From Armatimonadota bacterium (GTDB lineage Bacteria > Armatimonadota > Zipacnadia > JAUWAU01): a stretch of DNA of 64,000 bases. The stretch lies in the NCBI GenBank assembly GCA_030601885.1, contig JAUWAU010000019.1, forward strand, positions 41,028 through 105,027, given 5' to 3'. Below the pieces are notes generated by a model. That model made no database searches, was not told where the DNA came from, and saw only the letters and a list, made by a program, of their open reading frames with translations. Made by a program: the position numbers and the translations under genes. The stretch's first letter is position 1; every line of letters begins with the position of its first letter. Below, one piece after another: positions 53,469 through 62,418 of the stretch.

Positions 53469-54253
53469 GCCGCGTCTCCTTTCAGAGCCTTGGCCTTCGG
53501 ATCCAGCACATAGGCTCTCGAGAGAGTGGTGAACAGCAGCAGCCGCTGGTGGTCATCCAGCCAATACTGGTACGGGAGCATGCCATGTCCCAACTGGCAG
53601 AACCGATGCAGTTGCAGTGTGGCGCCGTCCAGCTCGACCGGATCCGGGCCCTCGTATGCCAGCCGCTGGTCCGGGCGGTGGACAGTGAGGTCTTCCAGCA
53701 CATCGAACGTCAGCCACTCATCTGCAATCCGAGGCAGGCGTTGCACGGCTTCGACAAGGCACCAGTCGGCGGTCACCTGTTCTGCCGTGGGAATCTCGTA
53801 TGTCCGGCCGTGGCTGCGAAAGACAGCCCGACCACTGTGGAGGCGCCCTTTTGTGTCGAGACGCAGATCCTCGTGCTCTTTTCCCGAAGGACTCCAGAAG
53901 CGACTGGCCAGGTCCCATTCCTCGGGCGAGGCGATCTGATTATTGCGGCATGTAATCCTGGCGTGCAAACTGTGCCAAATCCCGTCCTTGTGCACCACCT
54001 GCTGTTCGATGCGCAAGCTGAAGTGGTCATCGGAGGCCCCGATACGGCGCTCGATGACGAGATATCCCTGGTCGGTGTTGCCGCTCTCCCGGTACCCATG
54101 GCAGGTCCAGATTCGATACGTGTGGCTCCAGTTGCCATTGGGCTGGAACTCTCGTGACCGTGGGGGCCAATCGTCACCCAGCACCCCCAGTTCGGCCACC
54201 ACCGCAGCAGTCAACGGGCGAGCGACGGGAGTCCTGCTTCTACTTTTTGGCAT
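53465..54253 (-). CDS. Unknown protein, paralogue A of a sulfatase-linked family
   Basis: I do not recognise a named family. ATG 54253 follows GGGAGG. The 262-residue protein has no signal peptide. It is probably beta-rich, with GYLVIERRIG, LRIEQQVVHKDGIWHSLHAR, a variable centre and a C-terminal half LTFDVLEDLTVHRPDQRL, later LGHGMLPYQYWLDDHQRLLLF. This aligns along its length with the protein at 54519-55376 (FDxLxDL; GxGxLPxxYxLDxxxR). The fold may resemble curved-sheet LolA/DUF3108-like proteins, but that is a guess. The gene is coupled by four bases to a sulfatase gene downstream. Confidence 0.6.
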   Translation of the reverse strand: MPKSRSRTPVARPLTAAVVAELGVLGDDWPPRSREFQPNGNWSHTYRIWTCHGYRESGNTDQGYLVIERRIGASDDHFSLRIEQQVVHKDGIWHSLHARITCRNNQIASPEEWDLASRFWSPSGKEHEDLRLDTKGRLHSGRAVFRSHGRTYEIPTAEQVTADWCLVEAVQRLPRIADEWLTFDVLEDLTVHRPDQRLAYEGPDPVELDGATLQLHRFCQLGHGMLPYQYWLDDHQRLLLFTTLSRAYVLDPKAKALKGDAA

Positions 54254-54518
54254 AGGTCAACCTCCCAGATGCGATCGTTCTATCTCCTGTGAGGAACCGA
54301 CCGGACGAGGCCGATGGCCGGCTCGGGCCGGGCCGCGTAATGCAGATAGACCGCACCATTGCGATCCCGGCGAACGCCGGAATGGGGCAGTTCGTGCATG
54401 CGGGTTGTTGTTCTCATCCGCGCGCGAAGCACTCGCAAGTGAAACGACGGCCATCGGAGACATGAGGGTCGGGATTGTCATTTCATGACGTCGTCAGCGC
54501 TGCAAGTGGGTGCCACAG

Positions 54519-55376
54519 CTACGAGATGTCGGTCAGCGCCCACGATACCAGGCTGTTCGTGATGAGTTGCGGCCGGCGCTGCTCGTCGAGCAGGTAGTGA
54601 ACCGGCAGGACCCCTTCGCCGGTCTGGGCGTACGTGTCCATCTGCACCGTTTGCCCGTCTTTGACGGCGACCTCCACCGTGCCGTCGAAAATCAGCGTCT
54701 GGTTTGCCTTGAACAGCGACAGGTCCTGCAGCAGATCAAAGGTCACGGACGTGTCCGCCGAACCGCGTCGGGCGAGAAAATCCGGCACAGTCCACTGGCT
54801 GACCACGGGGTGGCTGGCGGTGAAGCCATACCGATGGTCGCCGTCCTTGACCTGGATCTGTCCTGCGCTGTTCTCTCCGGTCTCGGTGATCTCCGAGAGA
54901 GGCACTTGATCGCCCGAAAGCGGTACGCCGTAAGTCCGGATCTGCCATGAGCGCAGGGCGTTGAAGTCGTCGGGAGCACAGACGATCTGCGCCTCAATGA
55001 CATTGTCCACGCCGCCGAACCGCGTATGCTGCTCCACGTCGTATTGCACTCGGCCATTGCCTCTTCGCCGCGTTATGGCGAGCGACCCAACTACGGAATT
55101 GCCCCTCTGCGTCCCCTTCCGAAGGCCATTTTCCCAATGCACGATGTCGTACGTCAGCGCGTAGTTCTCCCGCGCCGCCTGCCCGTCGCTCGCGGGCGTG
55201 AATCCGGTGAGATGGGCGCGGATGGGTTTCACCGCTGCCGGCCCGGTGGCCGCATCGATACTGGAGCCGATCTCCGGCTCCGCGCCCAGCAGAGGCAGGC
55301 GGCCCGCGGCTGCCAGGCCGGCGAGGATGGCGCTGCTCTTCATGAAGTCCCTTCTGTCAATTCTGGCGGTCTTCAT
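54519..55376 (-). CDS. Unknown Tat-exported protein, paralogue B of a sulfatase-linked family
   Basis: The 285-residue protein has a Tat signal (RRDFMKSSAILAGLAAAG). The mature part matches paralogue A: GSLAITRRRGNGRVQYDVEQ with GYLVIERRIG..., and VTFDLLQDLSLFKANQTL plus TGEGVLPVHYLLDEQRRPQL with the equivalent C-terminal half. No catalytic motif is obvious; conserved features are the FDxLxDL and LPxxYxLDxxxR segments. It starts four bases after the stop of a sulfatase gene (55381-56688), so it is co-translated with it. The 265 bases after its stop hold no recognisable feature. Confidence 0.6.
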   Translation of the reverse strand: MKTARIDRRDFMKSSAILAGLAAAGRLPLLGAEPEIGSSIDAATGPAAVKPIRAHLTGFTPASDGQAARENYALTYDIVHWENGLRKGTQRGNSVVGSLAITRRRGNGRVQYDVEQHTRFGGVDNVIEAQIVCAPDDFNALRSWQIRTYGVPLSGDQVPLSEITETGENSAGQIQVKDGDHRYGFTASHPVVSQWTVPDFLARRGSADTSVTFDLLQDLSLFKANQTLIFDGTVEVAVKDGQTVQMDTYAQTGEGVLPVHYLLDEQRRPQLITNSLVSWALTDIS

Positions 55377-55380
55377 AGCG

Positions 55381-56688
55381 TCAGGCCTCCGTCTTCACCT
55401 TGTCGTACCACTCGACGTACGGCCGGTAGAGGTTCCCCCGCTGCCACTGCTGCTGGCCCCACGATGGCTCCGGGTAGATTTCGATCATCCCGAGATAGTC
55501 TCGGAAATGGTCGCGGTGGCGCTTCACGATCTGCGCGTGAGCCGGGTCCCCGACCACATTCCTCGTTTCGAGAGGATCCCTCGCGATGTCGTAGAGTTTC
55601 GTCTCATCCTCGTAGAAGATGCTCTTGTAGCGGGCGTCGCGGATCGCCACCGACAGCCTCCCAACGGACGTTTCCCCGACGGCATACTCGCGCCACGGGA
55701 CCTCTCTGCCCTCGAGCAGCGGCCGCCAACTCCGCGCGACGGTCATTTTCGGCAGCGGCGGAACGCCGGCATAGTCGCAGATCGTCGCGGCAATATCGAC
55801 GCCGGAAGCGAGGTGATCCGTATCCCTCTGGTTAGCGGCGATGCGCCCTGGCCAGGAAACGATGGCCGGCACGCGCCACGCCTCCTCCTCCAGGTAGCCC
55901 TTGCTGACCTTGGCGTGGAAACCGACGCCATCCCCGTGGTCGGACGTGAGGATGAAGAGCGTATTCTCCGCCTGCGGCGAGCTTCGGACCGCCTCGTAGA
56001 CTCGGCCCACCTCCCGATCCGCCATCTCCACCATCCGGTAGTAGCTGTAGATGTAGTACCGCCAGTCCTGCAGGCTCCACTTCATCGTCTGGCGCATGCC
56101 GTGCTCGGTATAGCCGTAGTCGAAGTTCGCCGGAAGCGGCGGCAGCTTGTCCTTGATCCTTGCCGCGAAGGCGTACTTGCCGGGCCCGCCGTGGGCCGTC
56201 GCCGGGAAGCAGCAGTCATGCGGGTTGAGGAAGCCCACCGAGAGGAAGAAGGGCTGCTCACCCGTGCGATTCCTCAGGTAGGCAACAGCCGAACGGGCCA
56301 CGTCCGAATCGCTCAACTCACCGTGGCCGGTGCCGCGATGCAGGACGGTGAAGCTCTTGGCGACATTCCGCCCACTCACGTGCCACTTCCCGGTGTATAC
56401 CGAGTCATATCCACCGTGTTCCCGCAGCCACTGCCCGAGATCCGGCAGTTTCGGGTCGATGGGATAGCTGTTGACAACGACCCCGTGCTCCTTGGACATG
56501 CGCCCGGTGTACCAACTCGCCCGCGCCGGACAGCACTGCGGCATGGCGGTGTGCATGTTCATGAAAGAATAGCCCTCATGCACGATCCGATCCATGCTGG
56601 GCGTGTGCACGTGCTGGCACCCGTAGGCCGACACGGCCTTGTGGTGCATCTGATCCACGTGGACGAAAACGATGTTTGGGCTGGCCAT
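55381..56688 (-). CDS. Type I sulfatase, cytoplasmic
   Basis: The 435-residue protein has the signature C52-C-P-A-R in MPQCCPARASWYTGR; C52 is the residue to become formylglycine, and the adjacent Cys53 fills the variable position. Metal-site HVDQMHH and the later motifs TGKWHVSG and ILTSDHGDGVGFH are present. There is no signal peptide. It is 34 bases after the isomerase-like gene and four bases before paralogue B. It belongs to the same broad sulfatase group as the 52026 protein (both have the WRYY-YSYYRxVE segment). Confidence 0.88.
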   Translation of the reverse strand: MASPNIVFVHVDQMHHKAVSAYGCQHVHTPSMDRIVHEGYSFMNMHTAMPQCCPARASWYTGRMSKEHGVVVNSYPIDPKLPDLGQWLREHGGYDSVYTGKWHVSGRNVAKSFTVLHRGTGHGELSDSDVARSAVAYLRNRTGEQPFFLSVGFLNPHDCCFPATAHGGPGKYAFAARIKDKLPPLPANFDYGYTEHGMRQTMKWSLQDWRYYIYSYYRMVEMADREVGRVYEAVRSSPQAENTLFILTSDHGDGVGFHAKVSKGYLEEEAWRVPAIVSWPGRIAANQRDTDHLASGVDIAATICDYAGVPPLPKMTVARSWRPLLEGREVPWREYAVGETSVGRLSVAIRDARYKSIFYEDETKLYDIARDPLETRNVVGDPAHAQIVKRHRDHFRDYLGMIEIYPEPSWGQQQWQRGNLYRPYVEWYDKVKTEA

Positions 56689-56722
56689 ATTTACCTCTCA
56701 ATCCTACTGCTGCTTGCGAGCC

Positions 56723-57625
56723 TCAGTACGTCCTCAGCGCCTCCTCGTCGCCCATGGCCCTCAGCAGCTTCTGCAACCCGTCGATGTTCTGTTGCAGGCT
56801 ACGCTCCGCATCCAGCTCGCCTCGGTGATCGAGAATCCCGATGGGCCCGCGGTAGCCGCTTTCCTTGACGATCTTCAACATGCCGAGCTCCAGGTCGCCC
56901 TCTCCCAGCGGCAGGATCTTGGCCCCATCCTTCTTCATTCCGTTGATGTTCAACGCTAGCAAATGCGGCTTCATCTTGGCGAAAAGCTCAGGGAATCGAT
57001 CCACGTGCTCGTGCCCATGACGGAAGTTGTACACGATCCCCACGTTCTTCATCCCCAGCCTGTTGATGATAGCTATCTGATTCTCCGGCTCTCCGAACCA
57101 GCCGCCGTGGTTGTACAGCCCCACCGAGCAACCGATCTTCACCGCCTCCATTGCGATGTAGCCAATCGGACGACATGCAGCTTCCACGCGTTGTTCCTGG
57201 GTCAGATCAGCGGATCCGGGAATCGCGCCTCCGCTCAGTGAGATCCACAACTGCGTCCTCACCTGCCGGCGTTTGAGAAGATCGAGGATGGTGCGCACGT
57301 CCTTTTCTTTCACGGGCTCCGGCGACCGGCAGGGGATCCAGAAGGCCTCAAGCTTGATCCCATGCTGCGCCAGGGCGTCGAGCTCCTGATCGAATGTCGG
57401 GATGTCCTTCGCCCGCCAATCGTAGGCCAGCCTCGTAATCCCAAGCCGCTTGAGCATCTGCGCGCGCTCTTGCGGGCCGCGCTTCTTCGCGTCGAACGGC
57501 ACAACGCACCACGCGACGAGATTGTCCTTGGCGAACACGCTGCCTCCCTCCTCTGCACGCGTGAGCTGGGGCAACAGCAGCAGACCTGCGAGCAACGATG
57601 TAGTCACCGTCAATACACGCCTCAT
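56723..57625 (-). CDS. Secreted sugar phosphate isomerase/epimerase-like protein
   Basis: ATG 57625 is set by AGGAGGTGATC just upstream, a near-complete anti-Shine-Dalgarno match; longer frames are not used. The 300-residue protein has a signal peptide (VTTSLLAGLLLLPQLTRAEE) and an AP-endonuclease-2/xylose-isomerase-like TIM barrel: YNHGGWFGEPENQIAI, VGIVYNFRHGHEHVDRF, LLALNINGMKK and GPIGILDH. The export of a fold normally intracellular is common in Planctomycetota and Armatimonadota, with unknown substrates. It lies between two sulfatase genes on the same strand. Confidence 0.8.
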   Translation of the reverse strand: MRRVLTVTTSLLAGLLLLPQLTRAEEGGSVFAKDNLVAWCVVPFDAKKRGPQERAQMLKRLGITRLAYDWRAKDIPTFDQELDALAQHGIKLEAFWIPCRSPEPVKEKDVRTILDLLKRRQVRTQLWISLSGGAIPGSADLTQEQRVEAACRPIGYIAMEAVKIGCSVGLYNHGGWFGEPENQIAIINRLGMKNVGIVYNFRHGHEHVDRFPELFAKMKPHLLALNINGMKKDGAKILPLGEGDLELGMLKIVKESGYRGPIGILDHRGELDAERSLQQNIDGLQKLLRAMGDEEALRTY

Positions 57626-57659
57626 CGGATCACCTCCTGATAGAACGAGGGTCATTCGT

Positions 57660-57692
57660 TTGTCGCTTCTCTGTATGCTCTGTACTCTCTGT
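57660..57692 (-). repeat. Dispersed CACAGAGA-type repeat, second copy
   Basis: On the minus strand this reads GGCCACAGAGAGTACAGAGC followed by ATACAGAGAAG. It resembles the copy at 28480-28515 and also lies just after a gene's stop codon (sulfatase ending at 57702). Confidence 0.45.
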
Positions 57693-57701
57693 GGCCCACG
57701 C

Positions 57702-59609
57702 CTACTCACGCCCCTCGAAGTCCCACCGACGCAGCACCGTGCCGTCAGCGGACGTGAGTTCGATCCAGTCGATGTCGGCGTCACCGGGTGCACTGCCCGG
57801 GTCCACCCGCAGACTCGTGATCGCCCTCCGCGCAGGCAGCTCCACCGTGTACTCGTGCCACTCGCCATCATGCGTGAGGTCAAACGTCGCGCGTTGGTTG
57901 GCATTGAACCGACCGGCTCGCCCCGTGGTCCAGAAGAGCTGTCCCGGTCCTCGAGTCGCGATCCTGAGCTTGAGCTTCATCCGAACGGGGCCGGTCGCCT
58001 CCGGGAGATCATCCGTGAAGAAGTGCGGATCGGTGCCCAGGCTTTCCACGTGCAGATGGCCACCCCTGAGCGACAGGTTGCAGTCCCTCATGGGCTTCCA
58101 GCCGTCAATCGGTTCGACGAACCACGGGCACTGTGCCCGGGGGTTGTGCGCCGGATTCGGCGGCGGGATGATGGCATCGATGTCCTTCAGGTGTCGGGTG
58201 ATGAGCGCATCGAGCTCCCGCACCTTCGCCGGCATTTCATCGGCCAGATTTCGCGTCTCGCCGATGTCCTCCTTGAGGTTGTAGAGCTCGAATCTGTTGG
58301 GATGATCCTCGTTGGTGTCGTAGTAGCGGATCAACTTCCACTCCCCCTGGCGGACGTACGTGCCAGGCAGGTTCTGCGTCGCCGGCACGTAGTGCGGGAA
58401 GTGGCAGAAGACCTCCTGCCGCTGCCGCTCGCCCTGCCCGGTGAGCAGCGGCATAACGGTCTCCCCGTCAACGATCTGCCCCGGGCGCGTCTCCGCGCCG
58501 GCGATCTCCAGCATCGTCGGGTAGAAGTCGATGCTCGAGATCAGCTCCGCGCATCTGGAGCCCCGCTCAACGACCCCCGGCCACACCACGATGCACGGCT
58601 CGCGCGTCCCGCCCTCGTAGATCGACGCCTTCCCATTCCGCAGCGGAGCGTTGCTGGTCACTGTCTCCCCCTCGACCTCCGCGTACATCACCCCGCCGTT
58701 GTCGGAGAAGAAAAACAGAATGGTGTCGTCTGCTATCCCCAGTTCGTCGAGCTTATCCAGCAGCCGCCCGATGCTGTGGTCCATGCTCTCGAGCATCGAC
58801 CCCATGACGGCGCACTTCTGCTCGCCCCGGGGGTCGGCCTTGGCACGGTACTTTTCCGTGATCTCGTCCTTGGCCTGCCAGGGGCTGTGCACGGCGTAGT
58901 GCCAGAAACACAGCAGGAACGGCCCGTCCTTGTTCTCTTCGATGTACTTCACCGCCTCGTCAGTGAGTCGATCGGTGATGTACTCGCCCTCGGGGCCGTC
59001 CTCAATGGTCTTGATCCGGTATGGCGAGAAGTAGCTCGGCGGGCCCGGGTAGTGCCCGCCGGCGATGTTCACGTCGAAGCCCTGCTTCCGCGGCCAGTAG
59101 GCCTCGTGGCCCAGGTGCCACTTCCCGATGAAACACGTGCTGTACCCGACGTCTTTGAGCGCCTCGGGGAGCGTGCGCTCCTCCAGCGGCAGGAACCGGC
59201 GGCTCCTCGGGCAGATGACCCTCTGCCAGGCCGGCGCCGTCTCGGCCAGCAGCGGCACATCGGGCAGCGGCGGCAGGTGGCCCGCCGGCTGTGTGATCCT
59301 CAGCCGCGCCGGGTACTTGCCCGTCATGATGCTGGCGCGCGTCGGCGAGCACAGCGGGTTCGCGGCGTAGGCGTCGGTGAACAGCATGCCGCGTGTTGCC
59401 AGCCGGTCTACATTGGGCGTCTCATAATACTGGCTCCCGTACACGCTCGAGTCCATCCAGCCCATGTCGTCAATCAAGACGAAGACGATGTTGGGCCGCT
59501 TCGCTCTCGCGGTTGGCTCTTCGGCCGCCCACAGCTTCCGGGGAATGGCCAGCGACGCGGCGCCGAGTCCCAGGGTCCGTATTAGATCGCGGCGTGAGTA
59601 CGCGGCCAT
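57702..59609 (-). CDS. Tat-exported type I sulfatase with C-terminal beta-sandwich domain
   Basis: The 635-residue protein has a Tat signal (SRRDLIRTLGLGAASLAI), metal site VLIDDMGWMD, signature C87-S-P-T-R in NPLCSPTRASIMTGKYP, and motifs IGKWHLGHEAY and FFFSDNGGVMYAEV typical of arylsulfatase A-like enzymes. After the sulfatase end (about residue 480) there is an extra domain of about 150 residues (NLSLRGGHLHVESLG; ADIDWIELTS) like a carbohydrate-binding or jelly-roll domain. It is the first gene of the minus-strand run to 48948, with 76 bases before the isomerase-like gene. Confidence 0.9.
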   Translation of the reverse strand: MAAYSRRDLIRTLGLGAASLAIPRKLWAAEEPTARAKRPNIVFVLIDDMGWMDSSVYGSQYYETPNVDRLATRGMLFTDAYAANPLCSPTRASIMTGKYPARLRITQPAGHLPPLPDVPLLAETAPAWQRVICPRSRRFLPLEERTLPEALKDVGYSTCFIGKWHLGHEAYWPRKQGFDVNIAGGHYPGPPSYFSPYRIKTIEDGPEGEYITDRLTDEAVKYIEENKDGPFLLCFWHYAVHSPWQAKDEITEKYRAKADPRGEQKCAVMGSMLESMDHSIGRLLDKLDELGIADDTILFFFSDNGGVMYAEVEGETVTSNAPLRNGKASIYEGGTREPCIVVWPGVVERGSRCAELISSIDFYPTMLEIAGAETRPGQIVDGETVMPLLTGQGERQRQEVFCHFPHYVPATQNLPGTYVRQGEWKLIRYYDTNEDHPNRFELYNLKEDIGETRNLADEMPAKVRELDALITRHLKDIDAIIPPPNPAHNPRAQCPWFVEPIDGWKPMRDCNLSLRGGHLHVESLGTDPHFFTDDLPEATGPVRMKLKLRIATRGPGQLFWTTGRAGRFNANQRATFDLTHDGEWHEYTVELPARRAITSLRVDPGSAPGDADIDWIELTSADGTVLRRWDFEGRE

Positions 59610-60046
59610 GGTCGCATCCTCCGTTCTGACGCTTGCAGCCCAGCAGCGGGGCGCCTTACTACTGGGGGTAGTTCGCCATGTGGCTCTGCCACACGCGGAA
59701 ACGATGAAGATCTCTGGGCTGGGCTTGGCGGGCCCGCTCTACTGAGGCAAAGGCTGGCGAGGAACTCGTGCTTCGCAGCGAAGCCCTGCTTCGCAGAGTA
59801 GTAGGGCATCCCCGCTCTACTGAGGCAAAGGCTGGCGGGGAAGGGCATCTCCGCCCTACAACACGGAAGCAACGAAATCTTCGGAGCAGAGGCAGGGCGA
59901 AGAGGACTTGGCGTCTGGGTGCATCTCGCGCCACAGCGGCTTGGAACGGCCTGTCGGGGCTCGTCCCTCGTGATGATCGCGCGATGCGATGTGTTCTGGG
60001 GCATAGGTACACCCTCGTCTCGGCTTCGCCAACAAATATCTGACAA
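59610..60046. repeat. Repeat-rich intergenic region
   Basis: No gene is supported here. It contains the dispersed 35-bp motif (59669-59720) and two direct copies of CTCTACTGAGGCAAAGGC (near 59737 and 59813). Nested GCTTCGC/GCGAAGC hairpins lie near 59767-59795. A hairpin GGCGGGGA-AGGGCA-TCTCCGCC followed by CTACA (59834-59859) closes the set. These match modules at 30102-30938, some in opposite orientation. Confidence 0.6.
59669..59720 (+). repeat. Dispersed 35-bp motif, copy 3
   Basis: GTAGTTCGCCATGTGGCTC is followed by TGCCACACGCGGAAACGATG and AAGATCTCTGGGCT. The part TGTGGCTCTGCCACA is an inverted repeat. It matches copy 2 with no gaps. Confidence 0.65.
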
Positions 60047-61999
60047 CTACCTCCGCATCGAACGCGTTGATGGCCGTGCGATCTCCAGGCGGATCGCGTC
60101 GTACATCAGGTAGCCGGGCCCGGCGCCGCGCTCTCCCACTTCATCCCCTGCTTTGTATTGATCCGACGTTTCGTGCTGCAGGGAGATGATGTTTTCTCCC
60201 TCGCTCAGCAGTGCGGCATCGAACGCAATGGTCAGGTGGCTATACGTGGTGGATTGCCGCCCGCTGCGAGGCCCAACGGAGCCGGAAAACGGCACCTGAA
60301 TACGACCGACCTCCCGCCCATTGACCAGCACGCGCACGTCGGTCGTGCCTTCCTTGGATAGGGCCTTCTTCGAGGCGTTGTACGGCGCGGAGGCGGCGAT
60401 GCCGAAGGTGAGGTAGGCTTTCCCCGGCGTTTTCTCGTGCATCTCGAACTCGATGCGCCACGCCGGATCATCCCCGCTATGCCAGTTCCAATGAGCGAAG
60501 TTCCAGTCGCTGCGTTCCTCGCTCCTGCTAATGACGAAGTGAACGTTGTCGGGGAAATCGGTGGGGTAACGGCGCCACATGCCCCAGTGACGATAGTCGT
60601 CACCGTTGCGGAACTCGCCCGAGGAACGGTCGGCGGTGCCGATCTGCCAGATCCGCTCGCCGCGCACGACTGGTTTCCACGCCACTGTCCCCAGCGAGGT
60701 CGTTCCACCCGCCTCGACGGTCACGCCCTCCCGTTCGGACTCCTCGAATTGATCGGCCCCGGTGGCGACGAGGGTGTAGGCGCCCGCGCGGACATGTTCG
60801 ATGCTGAAGCGGCCCTGGGTATCGGTCTTGGCCCAGAAGTGGTAGCCCCGGACTTCCCGCGACCAGTTATTGCCCGGAGGCGAGAGGATCACCCACGCGT
60901 TCGAGGCCGGTCGGCCGGCCGTGAACCGGAGCCTTCCGGTCACTTCTCCCCGTTCAACGGGGAACCACTCGTGCTCCATCCAGCCATAAGGCCATTCCTC
61001 GGCCAGCTTGCCGGCTGTGCGATGGGCGCCAGCCCAGATCGAGTCCACATCTCCTCCCGTGTTCAGGTAGAAGAAGAGCGGTCCGTAGAGCTTGTGCCAT
61101 GAGTCCCCGGGCTCACACTCGATCGCGGTGCCTCCGTAATGGGGGCATTGAGGCTGCCAGATGATGACCGGCGTCGTATCGGTCTGGTGTGAGGAGATGA
61201 ACTGCCTGAATGGTGTGACGGAGTAGTATTCGGCGCTCGGCTGAATCAGCCACACTCCTTCTTTCTTCGAGCTGGAGATCCAGCCGTACGCGTGGTAGTC
61301 ATCGTCTACGATGTCATGGCAGTAGTCGTACTTGGTCACCACTCGGCCGTCTTTGAGCCGCCACGTGGCGTCCATGATTCTCTCCCCGCCAGCCAGGTCC
61401 TCAGGGGCGGGCGAGACGTGGCGGCGTTCGTCGTCAACGGCAATGTAGTCAAACCGATCGGGGTCAAGCCGAAGGTTATATGCGTATTGAGCCAACTGAG
61501 CGCGAGGCATGTTTGGCGTGTACTCTAATGTCATGAACAGGTAGAAGCCGCTCTCGCCTCCGCGAAGCACATAGTGCAGGCGCGCATTGAACGGAAAGGC
61601 GTCGTACGGCCATCTTCCCCCGGGCTCATGCCGAAACGCGATCTCAACCAGATCATCAGCCTCCCGAACGATCCGGCCCGGGCCTCCCAGGCGTACAAAG
61701 CCCCTGGTTTCTTTGGCGTAAGCCGAGTGGGCATTCCAGTACCCCTGTCCACCGTTGGCCAGGAGGTTGTCCTCACCGGCACGCGACAACTCGCGAAGTA
61801 CGCCCGTCTCATCCAGTCGCATTGTGATGATGCCGTTGTCCAGCGTGATCTCGTTCGCGGTGACACTGACAGTGACCGCCGCAATGCGTTCTTTTCCGTC
61901 AACGACCGGCGAGAATGCGCAGAGCATTGCGGCACTCAGGACGGCCGGGGTCCGCCGCAATCGGGCAGAGGCATGCTCAAAGGGCTGATTTCGCCTCAT
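60047..61999 (-). CDS. Rhamnogalacturonan lyase-like protein (PL4 type)
   Basis: The 650-residue secreted protein has three parts in PL4 order: a catalytic beta-sandwich (LDNGIITMRLDETGVLRELS; LLANGGQGYWNAHSAY; DRFDYIAVDDERRHVSPAPED; KYDYCHDIVDDDYHAYGW), a fibronectin-like domain (GRLRFTAGRPASNAWVILSP; VRAGAYTLVATG) and a C-terminal carbohydrate-binding-like domain (ADRSSGEFRNGDDYRHWG to the end). PL4 lyases cleave rhamnogalacturonan I by beta-elimination. Lys and His candidates exist (TKYDYCHD), but the exact catalytic pair was not verified. It is upstream of, and on the same strand as, the sulfatase run, separated by the repeat region 59610-60046. Confidence 0.78.
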   Translation of the reverse strand: MRRNQPFEHASARLRRTPAVLSAAMLCAFSPVVDGKERIAAVTVSVTANEITLDNGIITMRLDETGVLRELSRAGEDNLLANGGQGYWNAHSAYAKETRGFVRLGGPGRIVREADDLVEIAFRHEPGGRWPYDAFPFNARLHYVLRGGESGFYLFMTLEYTPNMPRAQLAQYAYNLRLDPDRFDYIAVDDERRHVSPAPEDLAGGERIMDATWRLKDGRVVTKYDYCHDIVDDDYHAYGWISSSKKEGVWLIQPSAEYYSVTPFRQFISSHQTDTTPVIIWQPQCPHYGGTAIECEPGDSWHKLYGPLFFYLNTGGDVDSIWAGAHRTAGKLAEEWPYGWMEHEWFPVERGEVTGRLRFTAGRPASNAWVILSPPGNNWSREVRGYHFWAKTDTQGRFSIEHVRAGAYTLVATGADQFEESEREGVTVEAGGTTSLGTVAWKPVVRGERIWQIGTADRSSGEFRNGDDYRHWGMWRRYPTDFPDNVHFVISRSEERSDWNFAHWNWHSGDDPAWRIEFEMHEKTPGKAYLTFGIAASAPYNASKKALSKEGTTDVRVLVNGREVGRIQVPFSGSVGPRSGRQSTTYSHLTIAFDAALLSEGENIISLQHETSDQYKAGDEVGERGAGPGYLMYDAIRLEIARPSTRSMRR

Positions 62000-62111
62000 C
62001 GTTTGCTCTCGTTCCTGTCATCACCATCTGCTCGACCCCGCAACGGCTTCTGGCGCGTGCTACGCATCCGGGTTCGGCGCTTATCGATCATGTCATCCTA
62101 CCTCGAAGATT

Positions 62112-62158
62112 TAGCCCTCCGCCTACCCTTTGTAGCCCTCCGCCTACCCTTTGTAGCC
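62112..62158 (+). repeat. Tandem 21-bp direct repeat, 2.3 copies
   Basis: TAGCCCTCCGCCTACCCTTT plus G occurs at 62112-62132 and 62133-62153 without mismatch, and a partial third copy (TAGCC) starts at 62154. Confidence 0.85.
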
Positions 62159-62175
62159 GGAGCGGCTCGCTCCGG
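62157..62175. terminator. Perfect 8-bp stem hairpin
   Basis: CCGGAGCG-GCT-CGCTCCGG lies between two divergent genes, so it is not a normal terminator for either. It is probably part of a dispersed repeat unit. Confidence 0.4.
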
Positions 62176-62180
62176 TGGGT

Positions 62181-62233
62181 TACAGCCCATGCACATCTTC
62201 ATCGTTTCCGGGTGTGGCTCCGCAACATGACGA
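62181..62233 (-). repeat. Dispersed 35-bp motif, copy 4
   Basis: On the minus strand it reads GTCATGTTGCGGAGCCACAC, CCGGAAACGATGAAGATG, then GGGCT. It has equal length to the three other copies and the same conserved core. Confidence 0.65.
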
Positions 62234-62418
62234 CTGCTTGGCCGTGCCGCTGCAACACATTCGCTCCCCCGACGGCGTCGGCCTTCGCGGGGGCGACGGG
62301 CCCGAGCAGAGGTGAAACACCAATTCCGCGGGAATGAGCCGTAGGCCACCTGTCCCTACTGGCCGGCCCGGATGGGCGCCAAGGACCCATCGAGGACCGC
62401 GGCAAGGAGTGACGCCGA

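Larger units (their letters stand above)
62000..62418. other. Divergent intergenic region with repeats
   Basis: This region lies between the lyase and tandem-DUF1080 genes. It holds a tandem 21-bp repeat (62112-62158), a perfect hairpin (62157-62175) and a minus-strand copy of the dispersed 35-bp motif (62181-62233). No gene is supported. Confidence 0.6.
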
